A DNA stretch of 64,000 bases from Solirubrobacter soli DSM 22325 (GTDB taxonomy: Bacteria > Actinomycetota > Thermoleophilia > Solirubrobacterales > Solirubrobacteraceae), in contig NZ_AUIK01000016.1 in the NCBI RefSeq assembly GCF_000423665.1, positions 1 through 64,000 of the forward strand. Reading direction: 5' to 3'. Positions within the stretch are counted from its first letter, which is position 1. Each line of letters begins with the position of its first letter. A model generated the notes under the pieces. The model ran no database searches. It was not told the origin of the DNA and was given only the letters and a program-made list of their open reading frames with translations. Made by a program: the position numbers and the translations under genes. Shown here piece after piece: positions 28,802-37,772 of the stretch.

Positions 28802-28815
28802 GGAGGGGGTGGTCT

Positions 28816-28845
28816 ACGAAACGCCCCTGTGCAGGGGCGTTTCGT
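28816..28845 (+). terminator. Bidirectional hairpin terminator between convergent genes
   Basis: ACGAAACGCCCCTG (28816-28829) pairs perfectly with CAGGGGCGTTTCGT (28832-28845). It lies 15 nt after the glycosyltransferase stop and 8 nt after the stop of the convergent lipoprotein gene, so it can serve both. Confidence 0.7.
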
Positions 28846-28852
28846 CACACAC

Positions 28853-29386
28853 CTAGTGGTCGATGGCGGCGCCGTCCGCCGCGACCGGCCACCACTTCGC
28901 GCCGAAGCCGTCGCTGCCCTTGCCGTTGACGTCGCCGGCGGCCTGGTCGCCGGAGAAGTAGTAGACCGGGTGGCCGGCGTAGGTGACGCCGGTCGAGCCG
29001 TCGGCGCGCTTGCTCGTGCCGAGGAGGCTCGCGTCGACGCCGGAGCCCGCCTCGGGCTTGACGTTCGTCGTCAGCGGCGGCCAGGCCTGGGCGCAGGCGC
29101 CGTCGCAGGCGCTCTGGTCGCCTTGATCGGCCTCCCACACGTACAGCGTGCGGCCGGTCGCGTCGACGAGCCGGCCGTCGGCGATCGAGAGCTTCGCGGC
29201 GATGCCGGTCTTGGACTCGGCGCCCGGCTTCTCCTCGGTCTTGGACGTCCCGTAGTCGTAGCCGTACGGGTCCGACTTCTTCGCGGAGGCGGGCGAGCTG
29301 GTCGTGGCCGAGTCGTCTGAGCCGCATCCGGCCACGACCAGCGTGGCGGCGAGGGCGGCGAGGGCGGATGCGGTTCGGAGCTTCAT
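28853..29386 (-). CDS. COG4315-type secreted-repeat lipoprotein
   Basis: 177 residues. Lipobox VAGC at ~20. Two copies of the family motif are visible: LVDATGRTLYVWEADQGDQSACDGACAQAWPPL and GVTYAGHPVYYFSGDQAAGDVNGKGSDGFGAKWWPV. Such proteins are widespread actinobacterial surface lipoproteins of unknown function; links to redox or electron transfer have been proposed for the family. Monocistronic, convergent with the glycosyltransferase gene. Confidence 0.85.
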   Translation of the reverse strand: MKLRTASALAALAATLVVAGCGSDDSATTSSPASAKKSDPYGYDYGTSKTEEKPGAESKTGIAAKLSIADGRLVDATGRTLYVWEADQGDQSACDGACAQAWPPLTTNVKPEAGSGVDASLLGTSKRADGSTGVTYAGHPVYYFSGDQAAGDVNGKGSDGFGAKWWPVAADGAAIDH

Positions 29387-29497
29387 GCCCCGTTAGACGC
29401 CGGCACCTGCCCGTTTCATTCCCCTCAACGCAACCCACAGGCGCATCGGGTGACGGTCGCAGATCAATCATCTCGCTCGTCATGTCGAACTCGAGAC

Positions 29498-29526
29498 TTG
29501 ACAATGAACGACTTAGATCTCATACT
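29498..29526 (+). promoter_or_regulatory. Sigma-70-type promoter of hsp20
   Basis: TTGACA (29498-29503), 17-nt spacer, CATACT (29521-29526). It is the best consensus-like promoter in the window and leads to the Hsp20 gene. Confidence 0.65.
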
Positions 29527-29543
29527 GCTTTGCAACGCAGTAT
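29522..29543. promoter_or_regulatory. Dyad over the hsp20 -10 region
   Basis: ATACTGC (29522-29528) and GCAGTAT (29537-29543), perfect 7-bp arms with 8-nt spacing, covering the -10 and start of transcription. It fits a repressor operator. It is neither CIRCE nor a good HAIR site. Confidence 0.5.
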
Positions 29544-29571
29544 TCATCACCGCAACACCAGGAGGATTAAC

Positions 29572-30054
29572 ATGGCCATCGTGCGCTGGGAGCCGCTTCG
29601 CGAGTTCGCGACGCTGCAGAACGAGATGAACCGCCTGTTCGGCAGCGTGTTCGACACGCCGCCGCAGGGCAACGGCGGCACGCTGCGCCGCTGGATGCCG
29701 GCGATGGATCTCATCGAGACCGGCGACCACTTCGTGCTGCGCGCCGACCTCCCCGGCCTGTCTGAGGAGGACGTCAACATCGAGGTCGAGGAGCGCGTGC
29801 TCACGATCTCCGGCGAGCGCAAGGCCGAGCACGCGGAGAACAAAGACGGCTACCACCGCGTCGAGCGCGCCTTCGGCTCGTTCTCGCGGTCGCTGACGCT
29901 GCCCGAGGGCGTGAACGCCGAGGCCGTCGCGGCGACCTTCGATCGCGGCGTGCTCGAGGTGCGCATCCCGAAGCCCGAGCAGCGCAAGCCGCGCAAGATC
30001 TCGATCGGCGTCGGCGGCCAGCCGAAGACGATCGACGCCGAGAGCTCCAACTAG
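29572..30054 (+). CDS. Hsp20/alpha-crystallin small heat-shock protein
   Basis: 160 residues. N-terminal IVRWEPLREFATLQNEMNRLF, alpha-crystallin domain ~45-140 (MDLIETGDHFVLRADLPGLSEEDVNIEVEERVLTISGERK; GVLEVRIPKPE with the C-terminal hydrophobic motif). ATP-independent holdase that binds unfolding proteins in the cytoplasm. Excellent ribosome site AGGAGG (29560-29565), rare in this window, and a consensus promoter, both suggesting strong induced expression. Confidence 0.95.
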   Translation: MAIVRWEPLREFATLQNEMNRLFGSVFDTPPQGNGGTLRRWMPAMDLIETGDHFVLRADLPGLSEEDVNIEVEERVLTISGERKAEHAENKDGYHRVERAFGSFSRSLTLPEGVNAEAVAATFDRGVLEVRIPKPEQRKPRKISIGVGGQPKTIDAESSN

Positions 30055-30139
30055 CTCGGTCACACACTTGGGCGCGCGGTGGCATGGACGCGCGCCCAGG
30101 GATTTCCGTGGGGCGGCTCCGGTCGCCCCGCGGTCGTTC

Positions 30140-30145
30140 TAACCT
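30140..30145 (+). promoter_or_regulatory. -10 box of tgt, leaderless
   Basis: TAACCT, 8 nt before the GTG at 30154. The same TTCTAACCTCG stretch precedes uvrC. Confidence 0.5.
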
Positions 30146-30153
30146 CGGGCGCC

Positions 30154-31365
30154 GTGTTCTCGATCCGCACGCGCGATCCCGGCTCCTACGCCCGCACCGG
30201 CACCCTGAAGCTCGCCCACGGCGACGTGCGCACGCCCGCGTTCGTGCCGTTGGCGACCAAGGCCGTGGTCAAGACGCTCGAGGTCCGCGAGGCCGCTGAC
30301 CTGGGCTTCGACATGGTCCTCGGGAACACGTTCCACCTGTTCCTCACGCCCGGCCAGGACCTGATCAAGCAGCTGGGCGGCCTGCACCGCTTCCAGCGCT
30401 GGGACCGGCCGATCATCACCGACTCGGGCGGGTTCCAGGTCTTCTCGATGGGTCACGGGACCGTGGCCGACGAGATCAAGGGCCGCGCCGCCCAGTTCTC
30501 GGGCGAGCGCTCGGGCGCGATCCTGGCGATCGAGGAAGAGGGCGTGCGCTTCCGTTCCTACCTCGACGGCTCGACCAAGTTCATGGGCCCGGAGACCTCG
30601 ATGGAGGTCCAGGCCGCGCTCGGGTCCGACATCGCGCTGGTCTTCGACGAGTGCACCCCGTTCCACGCGGATCGCGAGTACACGGCGCGCTCGACCGAGC
30701 GCACCCACCGCTGGCTCGACCGCTGCATCGCCTGGCACGAGCAGCACGGCCCCGAAGGGCAACTGGTCTACGGCATCGTCCAGGGCGGGACCGACGAGGA
30801 GCTGCGCCGCTGGTCGGCGCAGGAGGTCGCCGCGCGCGAGGCGCTGGGCGGGATCGCGATCGGCGGCACGCTCGGCGAGAACAAGGACCAGATGTTCGAG
30901 GTCGTCGAGTGGACGATCGAGGAGCTGCCGGAGGCCAAGCCGCGCCACCTGCTCGGCATCGGCGAGGTCGACGACCTCGTCCGCGGCGTCGAGCTCGGCA
31001 TCGACACCTTCGACTGCGCGATGCCGACCCGCATCGGCCGCCACGGCATGGCGCTCGTCCCCGACCCGGAGCGCCGCTGGCGCGTCGACCTCGCCAAGGC
31101 CAAGTGGCGCCTCGCCGACGAGCCGCTGCTCGAAGGCTGCCCCTGCCCCGCCTGCGAGCACGGGTACTCCCGCGCCTACATCCACTACCTCTTCAAGGCG
31201 AAGGAGCAGACCGCGATGCGCCTGCTCACGATCCACAACCTCGCCTACCTCCAGCGCCTGATGGCCGAACTGCGCGCCGCGATCGACGAGGACCGCCTGG
31301 CGGCCGCGGCGAAGGCGGTGCGCGAAGGCGCGGCGCCGTGGGAGATGGCGGCGGCCAGCGCGTGA
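30154..31365 (+). CDS. tgt: tRNA-guanine transglycosylase
   Basis: 403 residues from GTG 30154; a longer frame to 30079 would add unconserved residues. VVLGNTFHLFLTPG, IITDSGGFQVFSM (catalytic Asp), DECTPFHADREYT, YGIVQGGTDEELR, GIAIGGTLGE, FDCAMPTRIGRHG and the zinc site CPCPACEHGYSRAYIHYLF. Exchanges guanine 34 for a queuine precursor in tRNAs with GUN anticodons. Its stop overlaps the methyltransferase start (GTGA). Confidence 0.95.
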   Translation: MFSIRTRDPGSYARTGTLKLAHGDVRTPAFVPLATKAVVKTLEVREAADLGFDMVLGNTFHLFLTPGQDLIKQLGGLHRFQRWDRPIITDSGGFQVFSMGHGTVADEIKGRAAQFSGERSGAILAIEEEGVRFRSYLDGSTKFMGPETSMEVQAALGSDIALVFDECTPFHADREYTARSTERTHRWLDRCIAWHEQHGPEGQLVYGIVQGGTDEELRRWSAQEVAAREALGGIAIGGTLGENKDQMFEVVEWTIEELPEAKPRHLLGIGEVDDLVRGVELGIDTFDCAMPTRIGRHGMALVPDPERRWRVDLAKAKWRLADEPLLEGCPCPACEHGYSRAYIHYLFKAKEQTAMRLLTIHNLAYLQRLMAELRAAIDEDRLAAAAKAVREGAAPWEMAAASA

Positions 31366-32228
31366 CCGCGGGCGGCGACGCGCGCGGGGCGGGTGGCGAG
31401 GCCGCGGCGGTGGGTGGCGAGGCCGCGGCGGTGGGTGGCGAGGCCGCGGCGGTGGGTGGCGAGGCCGCCGCGTTCAAGGCGTTCGAGCGCGACGGGTGGT
31501 CGGCTCGCGCGGGGACGTACGACGCGCTGATGGCGCGCGCGACCGCCTTCGCGATCGAGCCGCTGCTCGACGCCGCGCACATCGGGCCGGGCGTCAAGGT
31601 GCTCGACGTCGGGTGCGGGCTCGGGACGCTCGCCGCGGCCGCGGCCGCGCGTGGGGCGACGGTCACCGGCGCCGACCTCGCCGCCGGCATGCTCTCCGAG
31701 GCCCGCCGGCGTCACCCGCAGGTCGAGTTCGTGCTCGCTGACGCGGAGGCGCTGCCGTTCGCCGACGGCGCCTTCGACGTCGCGATCGCCGCGTTCCTCG
31801 TCAACCACCTCCCGCACCCGGAGAAGGCCGCGGCGGAGCTCAAGCGGGTCGCCCGCCACGTCGCGATCGCGATGTGGGGTCCGGAGGAGGAGGTCGGCAT
31901 CCTCGGCCTGCCCGCCCGCGCCGCCCGCGACCTCGACGCCGCCATCCCGCCAGGTCCGGACTCGCTGCGCTTCACCGACGCCGACGCGCTCGCAGCGCTG
32001 ATCGACGGCACCGTCACCGAGCTCACGCCCACCCTGCACGTCGACGACCTCGACCAGCTGTGGGACGGCGTCCGCGGCGGCACCGTCCGCACCGCCGCCC
32101 GCCTCGCCGCCGCCACGCCCGAGCAACGCGCCGCCGTCCGCGCCCACCTCGAAGAACTCGCCGAGCGGCACCGCGCCCCGTCGGGCGGTTACGCCCTCCC
32201 GACGACGATCCGCATCGCCCGAACCTAA
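31362..32228 (+). CDS. Class I SAM-dependent methyltransferase
   Basis: 288 residues from GTG 31362, overlapping the tgt stop. After a repetitive N-terminus (four GGEAAAV units), residues ~40-165 form a Methyltransf_11-type fold: VLDVGCGLGTLAAAAAARG, GADLAAGMLSEARRR, VLADAEALPFADGAFDVAIAAF, NHLPHPEKAAAELKRV. Substrate unknown. The UAA stop lies within the 21-bp palindrome at 32226. Confidence 0.88.
   Translation: MTAGGDARGAGGEAAAVGGEAAAVGGEAAAVGGEAAAFKAFERDGWSARAGTYDALMARATAFAIEPLLDAAHIGPGVKVLDVGCGLGTLAAAAAARGATVTGADLAAGMLSEARRRHPQVEFVLADAEALPFADGAFDVAIAAFLVNHLPHPEKAAAELKRVARHVAIAMWGPEEEVGILGLPARAARDLDAAIPPGPDSLRFTDADALAALIDGTVTELTPTLHVDDLDQLWDGVRGGTVRTAARLAAATPEQRAAVRAHLEELAERHRAPSGGYALPTTIRIART
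31392..31472 (+). repeat. 21-nt tandem repeat, about four copies
   Basis: Units of GGTGGCGAGGCCGCGGCGGT plus G at 31392, 31413, 31434 and 31455 (last one diverging). They encode GGEAAAV repeats at the methyltransferase N-terminus. The period keeps frame. Confidence 0.9.
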
Positions 32229-32243
32229 AGGGGTCAGGCCCCT

Positions 32244-32246
<3 letters not shown>
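32226..32246. repeat. 21-bp palindromic repeat, copy B, holding both stop codons
   Basis: TAAAGGGG and CCCCTTTA around TCAGG. Its first three bases are the TAA of the methyltransferase and its last three, read on the other strand, are the TAA of the kinase gene. It may terminate both convergent transcripts. Confidence 0.9.
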
Positions 32247-33436
<1,190 letters not shown>

Positions 33437-33437
<1 letters not shown>

Positions 33438-33919
33438 CACTGACCCTCCGGCGTCGTGGTCGGTGCCGGCGACTCGGTGGGCGCCTCCGTCGGCGCTTCC
33501 GTGGGCGCCTCGGTCGCGGTGGCGGTCGCCGTCGCGGTGGCGGTCGGCGTCGCGGTCTCCGTCGGCGTCGCGGACTCCGTCGCGGTGGCCGTCGGCGTCT
33601 CGGTCTGGGTCGCCTCGGGCGTCGGCGTCTCCTCGGCCTGGCAGTCCTCGACGATCCGGGCCTGGATCCGGTCCAGCCACTCCTCGAGGTTGCGCTTGAG
33701 CTTCGCGTCGACCGCGCGCGGCAGCTGGTCGATCTGGCGCCGGATGGAGCGGATCTGGGCGCGGGCCTCGCTGCGGTCGGCGTTGCCACACGCAGCCTGG
33801 ATCTTGTCCGCGGTCTCCGCCAGGGCCTGAGCGTTGCTCTGAGGGATCAGATCGGGGTTGGACGATCCACAGCCCGCCAGCACAGCGACGACCAGGACCA
33901 AAACGGGCAGGCGTCTCAT
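33437..33919 (-). CDS. Lipoprotein with helical domain and Thr/Pro/Ala-rich tail
   Basis: 160 residues from ATG 33919. Lipobox LAGC at ~17; a helical domain with two further Cys (AACGNADRSEARAQIRSIRRQID; VEDCQAEE) and then ~65 residues of repeated TPT/TATA/EAPT, likely an extended or O-mannosylated stalk. Translation is coupled to the downstream kinase. No known family. A -10 box TAACCT (33935-33930 on this strand) lies 10 nt before the ATG. Confidence 0.75.
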
Positions 33920-33929
33920 CAAAGGAGCC

Positions 33930-33935
33930 AGGTTA
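33930..33935 (-). promoter_or_regulatory. -10 box of lipoprotein-kinase operon
   Basis: TAACCT read on the minus strand, 10 nt before the ATG at 33919; no Shine-Dalgarno is present. Confidence 0.45.
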
Positions 33936-34664
33936 CTGCCCGTACTGGAGGCGTTCCGCGAGCGAGTCCGGCAGGCGGGCGGCGCGGATCGCGGCCTGGG
34001 CGCCCGCGATGTCGTACTCGGCGCGCATGTACGTGCAGGTCTGGCGCTCGGTGTCGAGCATCAGCCAGGCGGCCCGCGAATCGCCGTCGCGCGGCTGCCC
34101 GGTCGACCCCGGGTTGACCAGCCAGTCGCCTTGTGTGAGATCGAGCTCAGTTCCCGCCCGCTGGGTCGACCCGGCCGCCGGGAAGCCCTCCGGGCGGTGG
34201 AACGAGAGCGCGACGTGGGAGTGGCCGATGAACGAGACCCGGAACGGGGTCGCGTCGAAGCACAGCTCGGCCGTCAACCCGGAGAGCACGTACTCCCAGA
34301 TCGGGTCGCGCGGGGAGGCGTGGAAGAGCCCGAACCCCTCGGCCTCGCCCGCGGGCTGCAGGCCGAGCAGGATCTCGCGGGTCTCGTCGGAGATCACCTC
34401 CTGCGTCCACCGCGCGGCGAGCGCCGCGCCGCGCGAGAAGTCCTCCAGCGACAACACCTCGACGACGGCGAGGTCGTGGTTGCCGGCGAGGCAGATCGAG
34501 CAGTGCTCGGAGGCCAGCGCGACGCACGCGTCGGGCTCCGCGCCGTACCCCACGAGGTCGCCGAGGCACCACAGCTCGTCGGCACCCGCCTCGCGCGCAG
34601 CGTCGATGACCGCCTGGAAGGCGTGGCGGTTTCCGTGGATGTCTGTGCAGATGGCGACCTGCAT
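33933..34664 (-). CDS. YfcE/MJ0936-type calcineurin-like phosphoesterase
   Basis: 243 residues from ATG 34664. Metal-binding motifs: ICTDIHGN (D, H), CLGDLVGYG (GD), LAGNHD (GNHD), FIGHSHVA (GHSH) and NPGSTGQPRD. Di-metal cytosolic phosphodiesterase; substrate unknown. Divergent from the M48 protease gene with only 17 bp between starts. The end lies 13 nt before the lipoprotein start, so it may be cotranscribed with that operon. Confidence 0.88.
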   Translation of the reverse strand: MQVAICTDIHGNRHAFQAVIDAAREAGADELWCLGDLVGYGAEPDACVALASEHCSICLAGNHDLAVVEVLSLEDFSRGAALAARWTQEVISDETREILLGLQPAGEAEGFGLFHASPRDPIWEYVLSGLTAELCFDATPFRVSFIGHSHVALSFHRPEGFPAAGSTQRAGTELDLTQGDWLVNPGSTGQPRDGDSRAAWLMLDTERQTCTYMRAEYDIAGAQAAIRAARLPDSLAERLQYGQ

Positions 34665-34668
34665 GGCG

Positions 34669-34674
34669 TAGCGT
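34669..34674 (+). promoter_or_regulatory. -10 box of M48 gene, leaderless
   Basis: TAGCGT, 7 nt before the GTG at 34682; identical in sequence and spacing to the box before the gene at 39704. Confidence 0.5.
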
Positions 34675-34681
34675 CTATTCG

Positions 34682-35863
34682 GTGCCGCGTCGGCTCCGCC
34701 TGCCTGCCGCAATCGTCACCGCGCTGGTCGTCGCGGAAGCGGCGGTGCTGCTCCTGCGGCCAAAGGAGCGGTACCCGGTTCAGCAGGTGGAGGCGCGAGC
34801 CTACTTCAGCACGGCCGAGCTTGAGCGCGCCACGAGCTTCCGCTCGGGACAGCTGTGGCTCTACGGCGCCCGGACCGCGCTGGAGCTGGCGATCCTGATC
34901 GTCGCGGTGCGGCTCGCGCCCAGCGACCGCCGTCGCCCGGTGTTGACCGGCGCCGCCACCGCCGCAGCGATCACGCTGGCCTCCACCGCCGTCGCGTTGC
35001 CCGTCCGCGCGGCGAGCCGCGAGCGGGCCAAGCACGTCGGCCTGGTCACCCAGTCCTGGGGCGGGTGGGCGGTCGACGTGGCCAAGGGCGCCGCGATCGG
35101 CGCCACGATGTCCGCCGCGGGCGGCGCGCTGCTCGTGGTCGGCATGCGCCGCTTCGGGCGCGACTGGTGGGCGCCCGGCGCCGCCGCCGTGGCCGGCTTC
35201 GCGCTCGTCTTCACCTACCTCGGCCCGGTCGTCCTGGACCCGGTCTTCAACAAGTTCACGCCGCTCCCCGCGGGATCGACCCGCAGCGACGTGCTGGAGC
35301 TGGCGGACAAGGCGGGCGTCGACGTGGGCGAGGTCTACGAGATCGACGCCTCCCGCCGCACCACCGCGGCCAACGCCTACGTGACCGGCATCGGCCACAC
35401 CAAGCGAGTCGTGCTCTACGACACGCTGCTCAAGGACTTCACGCCCGCCGAGACCCGGCTCGTGGTCGCCCACGAGCTCGGCCACGTCCACTACCGCGAC
35501 GTCCCGCACGGCCTGCTGTGGCTCGCGCTCGTCGCCCCGTTCGGGACCTTCGCCGTCGCACGCCTGTCGGAGAGGATCACCCGCCCGGACGCGACCGCGG
35601 TCCCCGCCGTCGCGCTCTCATTGGCGCTGATCGCCCCCGCGATCACGACGATCAGCAACCAGCTGTCGCGCGCCGTCGAGCGGCGCGCCGACGCGTTCGC
35701 GCTCGACCTCACCGGCGAGCCGGACGCGATGGTCGGCTTCGAACGCCGGATCACGCTGCAGAACGTCGGCGACCCCGACCCGCCGCGCTGGCAGGAGATC
35801 CTGCTCGGCACCCACCCGCCCACCATGGAGCGGATCGGCCAAGCGCTGGCTAGTCGCCGTTGA
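34682..35863 (+). CDS. M48 (Ste24-like) membrane metalloprotease
   Basis: 393 residues. N-terminal helix, a multi-helix membrane domain, TYLGPVVLDPVFNKFTPLP (typical Ste24 segment), zinc motif VVAHELGHVHYRD, two more helices and the third-ligand region ERRADAFALDLTG. It resembles CAAX prenyl protease 1; bacterial members act in membrane protein quality control. GTG start, no ribosome site. Last 14 nt overlap the convergent DUF3467 gene. Confidence 0.9.
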   Translation: MPRRLRLPAAIVTALVVAEAAVLLLRPKERYPVQQVEARAYFSTAELERATSFRSGQLWLYGARTALELAILIVAVRLAPSDRRRPVLTGAATAAAITLASTAVALPVRAASRERAKHVGLVTQSWGGWAVDVAKGAAIGATMSAAGGALLVVGMRRFGRDWWAPGAAAVAGFALVFTYLGPVVLDPVFNKFTPLPAGSTRSDVLELADKAGVDVGEVYEIDASRRTTAANAYVTGIGHTKRVVLYDTLLKDFTPAETRLVVAHELGHVHYRDVPHGLLWLALVAPFGTFAVARLSERITRPDATAVPAVALSLALIAPAITTISNQLSRAVERRADAFALDLTGEPDAMVGFERRITLQNVGDPDPPRWQEILLGTHPPTMERIGQALASRR

Positions 35864-36140
35864 CCTCGGGGAGGCGGCGGATGCCTTCAGTTGTCCGCCA
35901 CTTCGACCAGTTGTCGTCCATCGCGTCCATCAGCTCCCGCATCGCCTGCGGGGACATCGAGACGCGGGTCACGACCACGCCCGGCACCTCGTCGTCCTCC
36001 ACCTCGTGGTCCACGCGCGAGAACGTCAGCGTGAACTCGTAGTCGGAGTGCGAGACCGTCGCGAAGTTCGCGTACACGCCGGCCATGACCTCCGGCGTGG
36101 TGTGGAGGTTGAAGTGGCGCTCGCGGTCGCCTGAGTCCAT
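35850..36140 (-). CDS. DUF3467 protein
   Basis: 96 residues from the ATG at 36140 (another in-frame ATG at 36152). Characteristic HFNLHTTPEVMAGVYANFATVSHSDYEFTLTFSRVDHE, then MSPQAMRELMDAMDDNWSKW. Small cytosolic protein of unknown function. Starts ~20 bp from the divergent rlmH. Confidence 0.85.
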   Translation of the reverse strand: MDSGDRERHFNLHTTPEVMAGVYANFATVSHSDYEFTLTFSRVDHEVEDDEVPGVVVTRVSMSPQAMRELMDAMDDNWSKWRTTEGIRRLPEVNGD

Positions 36141-36146
36141 CCCGCC

Positions 36147-36152
36147 TAGCAT
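36147..36152 (+). promoter_or_regulatory. -10 box of rlmH, leaderless
   Basis: TAGCAT, 8 nt before the GTG at 36161; no Shine-Dalgarno. Confidence 0.5.
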
Positions 36153-36160
36153 CCCACACC

Positions 36161-36568
36161 GTGCGGTACAGCGTGGTCGCAGTCGGTAAAGCCAAGCCGC
36201 CGTACCTCGACGATCTCCAGCACTACGCCAAGTTGCTGTCGCGCTACGCCCGCGTGGACGTCATCGAGGTAGCGGACGACGCGGCTCTGCAACGCCGGAT
36301 TCCGGAGCGTTCGTACGTCTGCCTGCTCGACAGTCGAGGAACGTCCTACACGTCGGAGGCGTTTGCCACCTGGCTGGAAAGCAGGAGACAGGCGGGACGG
36401 GACGTATGCTTCGCGCTCGGTGGCGCGTTCGGCACCGGTCTCGTCAACCCCGACCACACACTCTCATTCGGACCAGCCACCCTTCCCCATATGCTCGCGC
36501 GCGTCGTGCTGCTCGAGCAGCTCTACCGCGCCCACAAGATCTTGGCCGGCGAGCCCTACCACCACTAG
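36161..36568 (+). CDS. rlmH: 23S rRNA (pseudouridine1915-N3) methyltransferase
   Basis: 135 residues, shorter than the usual ~155 mainly in the first half. SPOUT fold: YSVVAVGKAKPPYLDD, CLLDSRGTSYTSEAFATWL, FALGGAFGTG (SAM knot), LSFGPATLPHMLARVVLLEQLYRAHKILAGEPYHH with the conserved C-terminus. Methylates m3-psi in helix 69 of 23S rRNA. Confidence 0.94.
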   Translation: MRYSVVAVGKAKPPYLDDLQHYAKLLSRYARVDVIEVADDAALQRRIPERSYVCLLDSRGTSYTSEAFATWLESRRQAGRDVCFALGGAFGTGLVNPDHTLSFGPATLPHMLARVVLLEQLYRAHKILAGEPYHH

Positions 36569-37770
36569 TCGCGCTCTTGATCGTCGCGCCCGCCGCCCAG
36601 GCGGGGACGCTGTCGTTCAAGTCCTTCGACAATGAGGACGGTCCTCCGACCCGCTTCTGGGTCTACGAGGCCAACGCCGGCGAGCAGAACGTCGTCACGG
36701 TGCAGCGCGCCGACGGCGGGTTCCGGTTCATCGACACCGGCGCCCTGACCGCGGGCTGCAACCGCGAGAGCGCGGCCGGGGTGCTCTGCACGCCGTCCGA
36801 GCCCGTGACCGTCCGCACCCGCGACGGTGACGACACGATCACTGGCGACGGCGCCGTGATGGACCTCGCGCTCGGCGGCGCCGGCAACGACCGCCTGACG
36901 GCGCTCGGCACGGCTCCGGTCGAGTTCCACGGCGACGCGGGCGACGACACGATCGCCGGCGGGCCGGGCAACGACTCGCTCCAGGGCAACACCGGGCTCG
37001 ACCACGTCTCAGGCGGCGCGGGCGACGACATCGTCTACGAGATCGACGACGACACGCCGGAGACGGCCGACGACGTCCTCGACGGCGGCCCCGGCAACGA
37101 CACGATCAGCTACCACGGCCGCAACGACGGCGTGATGGTCGATCTCGCGGCCGGCAAGGGCGGCGAGCGCGGCGAGGGCGACCTGCTCACCGGGTTCGAG
37201 AACGTCGACGGCTCGCGGATGCGCGACACGCTGCGCGGGAACGACGGCCCGAACGAGCTGACCGGGATCGGCGACAACGGCGACGTCCTCGACGGCCGCG
37301 GCGGCAAGGACATCCTGCTCGGCGGCGACGGCGACGACGAGCTCTCCGGGGGCGCCGGCAACGACGTCCTCCGGGGCGGGCGCGGCGACGACCGCTACGA
37401 CGGTGGCGCGGGCGACGACGAGTTCCAGCTCAACGGCGCGCAGGACCCTGACGTGGTCTGCGGTGCCGGCGACGACACCGTCGTCATCACCAACAACCGC
37501 GGCGCGCGTCTGCACGCGGACTGCGAGCGTGTGAAGACGTTCGACGCCAAGCTGCGCATCCGCCGCAGCTCGTCGGCCGTGCGCATCTCGGTCACGTTCG
37601 GCTCCAAGTCGCCGTGCCGGTTGCAGATCAACGACAAGACGGTGTCCAAGCGTGGTGGGGCGGCTGTCCTGCCGGCGAAGGTCAAGCGCGTCACCGTCCA
37701 TCCCAGCACCCGCTGCAGCGGCCCGCTGGGCACCACCCGTTCGATCACGGGGTTCCGGCTAACGTCATAG
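36406..37770 (+). CDS. Secreted RTX-like calcium-binding repeat protein (start uncertain)
   Basis: Body from ~36600: hemolysin-type nonapeptides such as GGAGNDRLT, GGPGNDSLQ, GGAGDDIVY, GGPGNDTIS, GGDGDDELS, GGAGNDVLR and GGRGDDRYD, which bind Ca2+ in a beta-roll; C-terminal ~85 residues form a beta domain with two Cys pairs. A secretion signal (LVALLIVAPAAQAG) is coded at ~36565-36606, across the rlmH stop codon. The only ATG in frame is 36406, deep inside rlmH, giving an odd 66-residue leader; TTG 36577 would truncate the signal. The true start is therefore unresolved. Confidence 0.65.
   Translation: MLRARWRVRHRSRQPRPHTLIRTSHPSPYARARRAARAALPRPQDLGRRALPPLVALLIVAPAAQAGTLSFKSFDNEDGPPTRFWVYEANAGEQNVVTVQRADGGFRFIDTGALTAGCNRESAAGVLCTPSEPVTVRTRDGDDTITGDGAVMDLALGGAGNDRLTALGTAPVEFHGDAGDDTIAGGPGNDSLQGNTGLDHVSGGAGDDIVYEIDDDTPETADDVLDGGPGNDTISYHGRNDGVMVDLAAGKGGERGEGDLLTGFENVDGSRMRDTLRGNDGPNELTGIGDNGDVLDGRGGKDILLGGDGDDELSGGAGNDVLRGGRGDDRYDGGAGDDEFQLNGAQDPDVVCGAGDDTVVITNNRGARLHADCERVKTFDAKLRIRRSSSAVRISVTFGSKSPCRLQINDKTVSKRGGAAVLPAKVKRVTVHPSTRCSGPLGTTRSITGFRLTS
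37760..37765 (+). promoter_or_regulatory. -10 box of argS, leaderless
   Basis: TAACGT, 7 nt before the GTG at 37773; overlaps the end of the RTX-like gene. Confidence 0.5.
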
Positions 37771-37772
37771 CC

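Noticed and set aside
29460..29570. CIRCE or HAIR heat-shock element before hsp20
   Set aside because: Neither TTAGCACTC-N9-GAGTGCTAA nor CTTGAGT-N7-ACTCAAG is present; a different dyad is.
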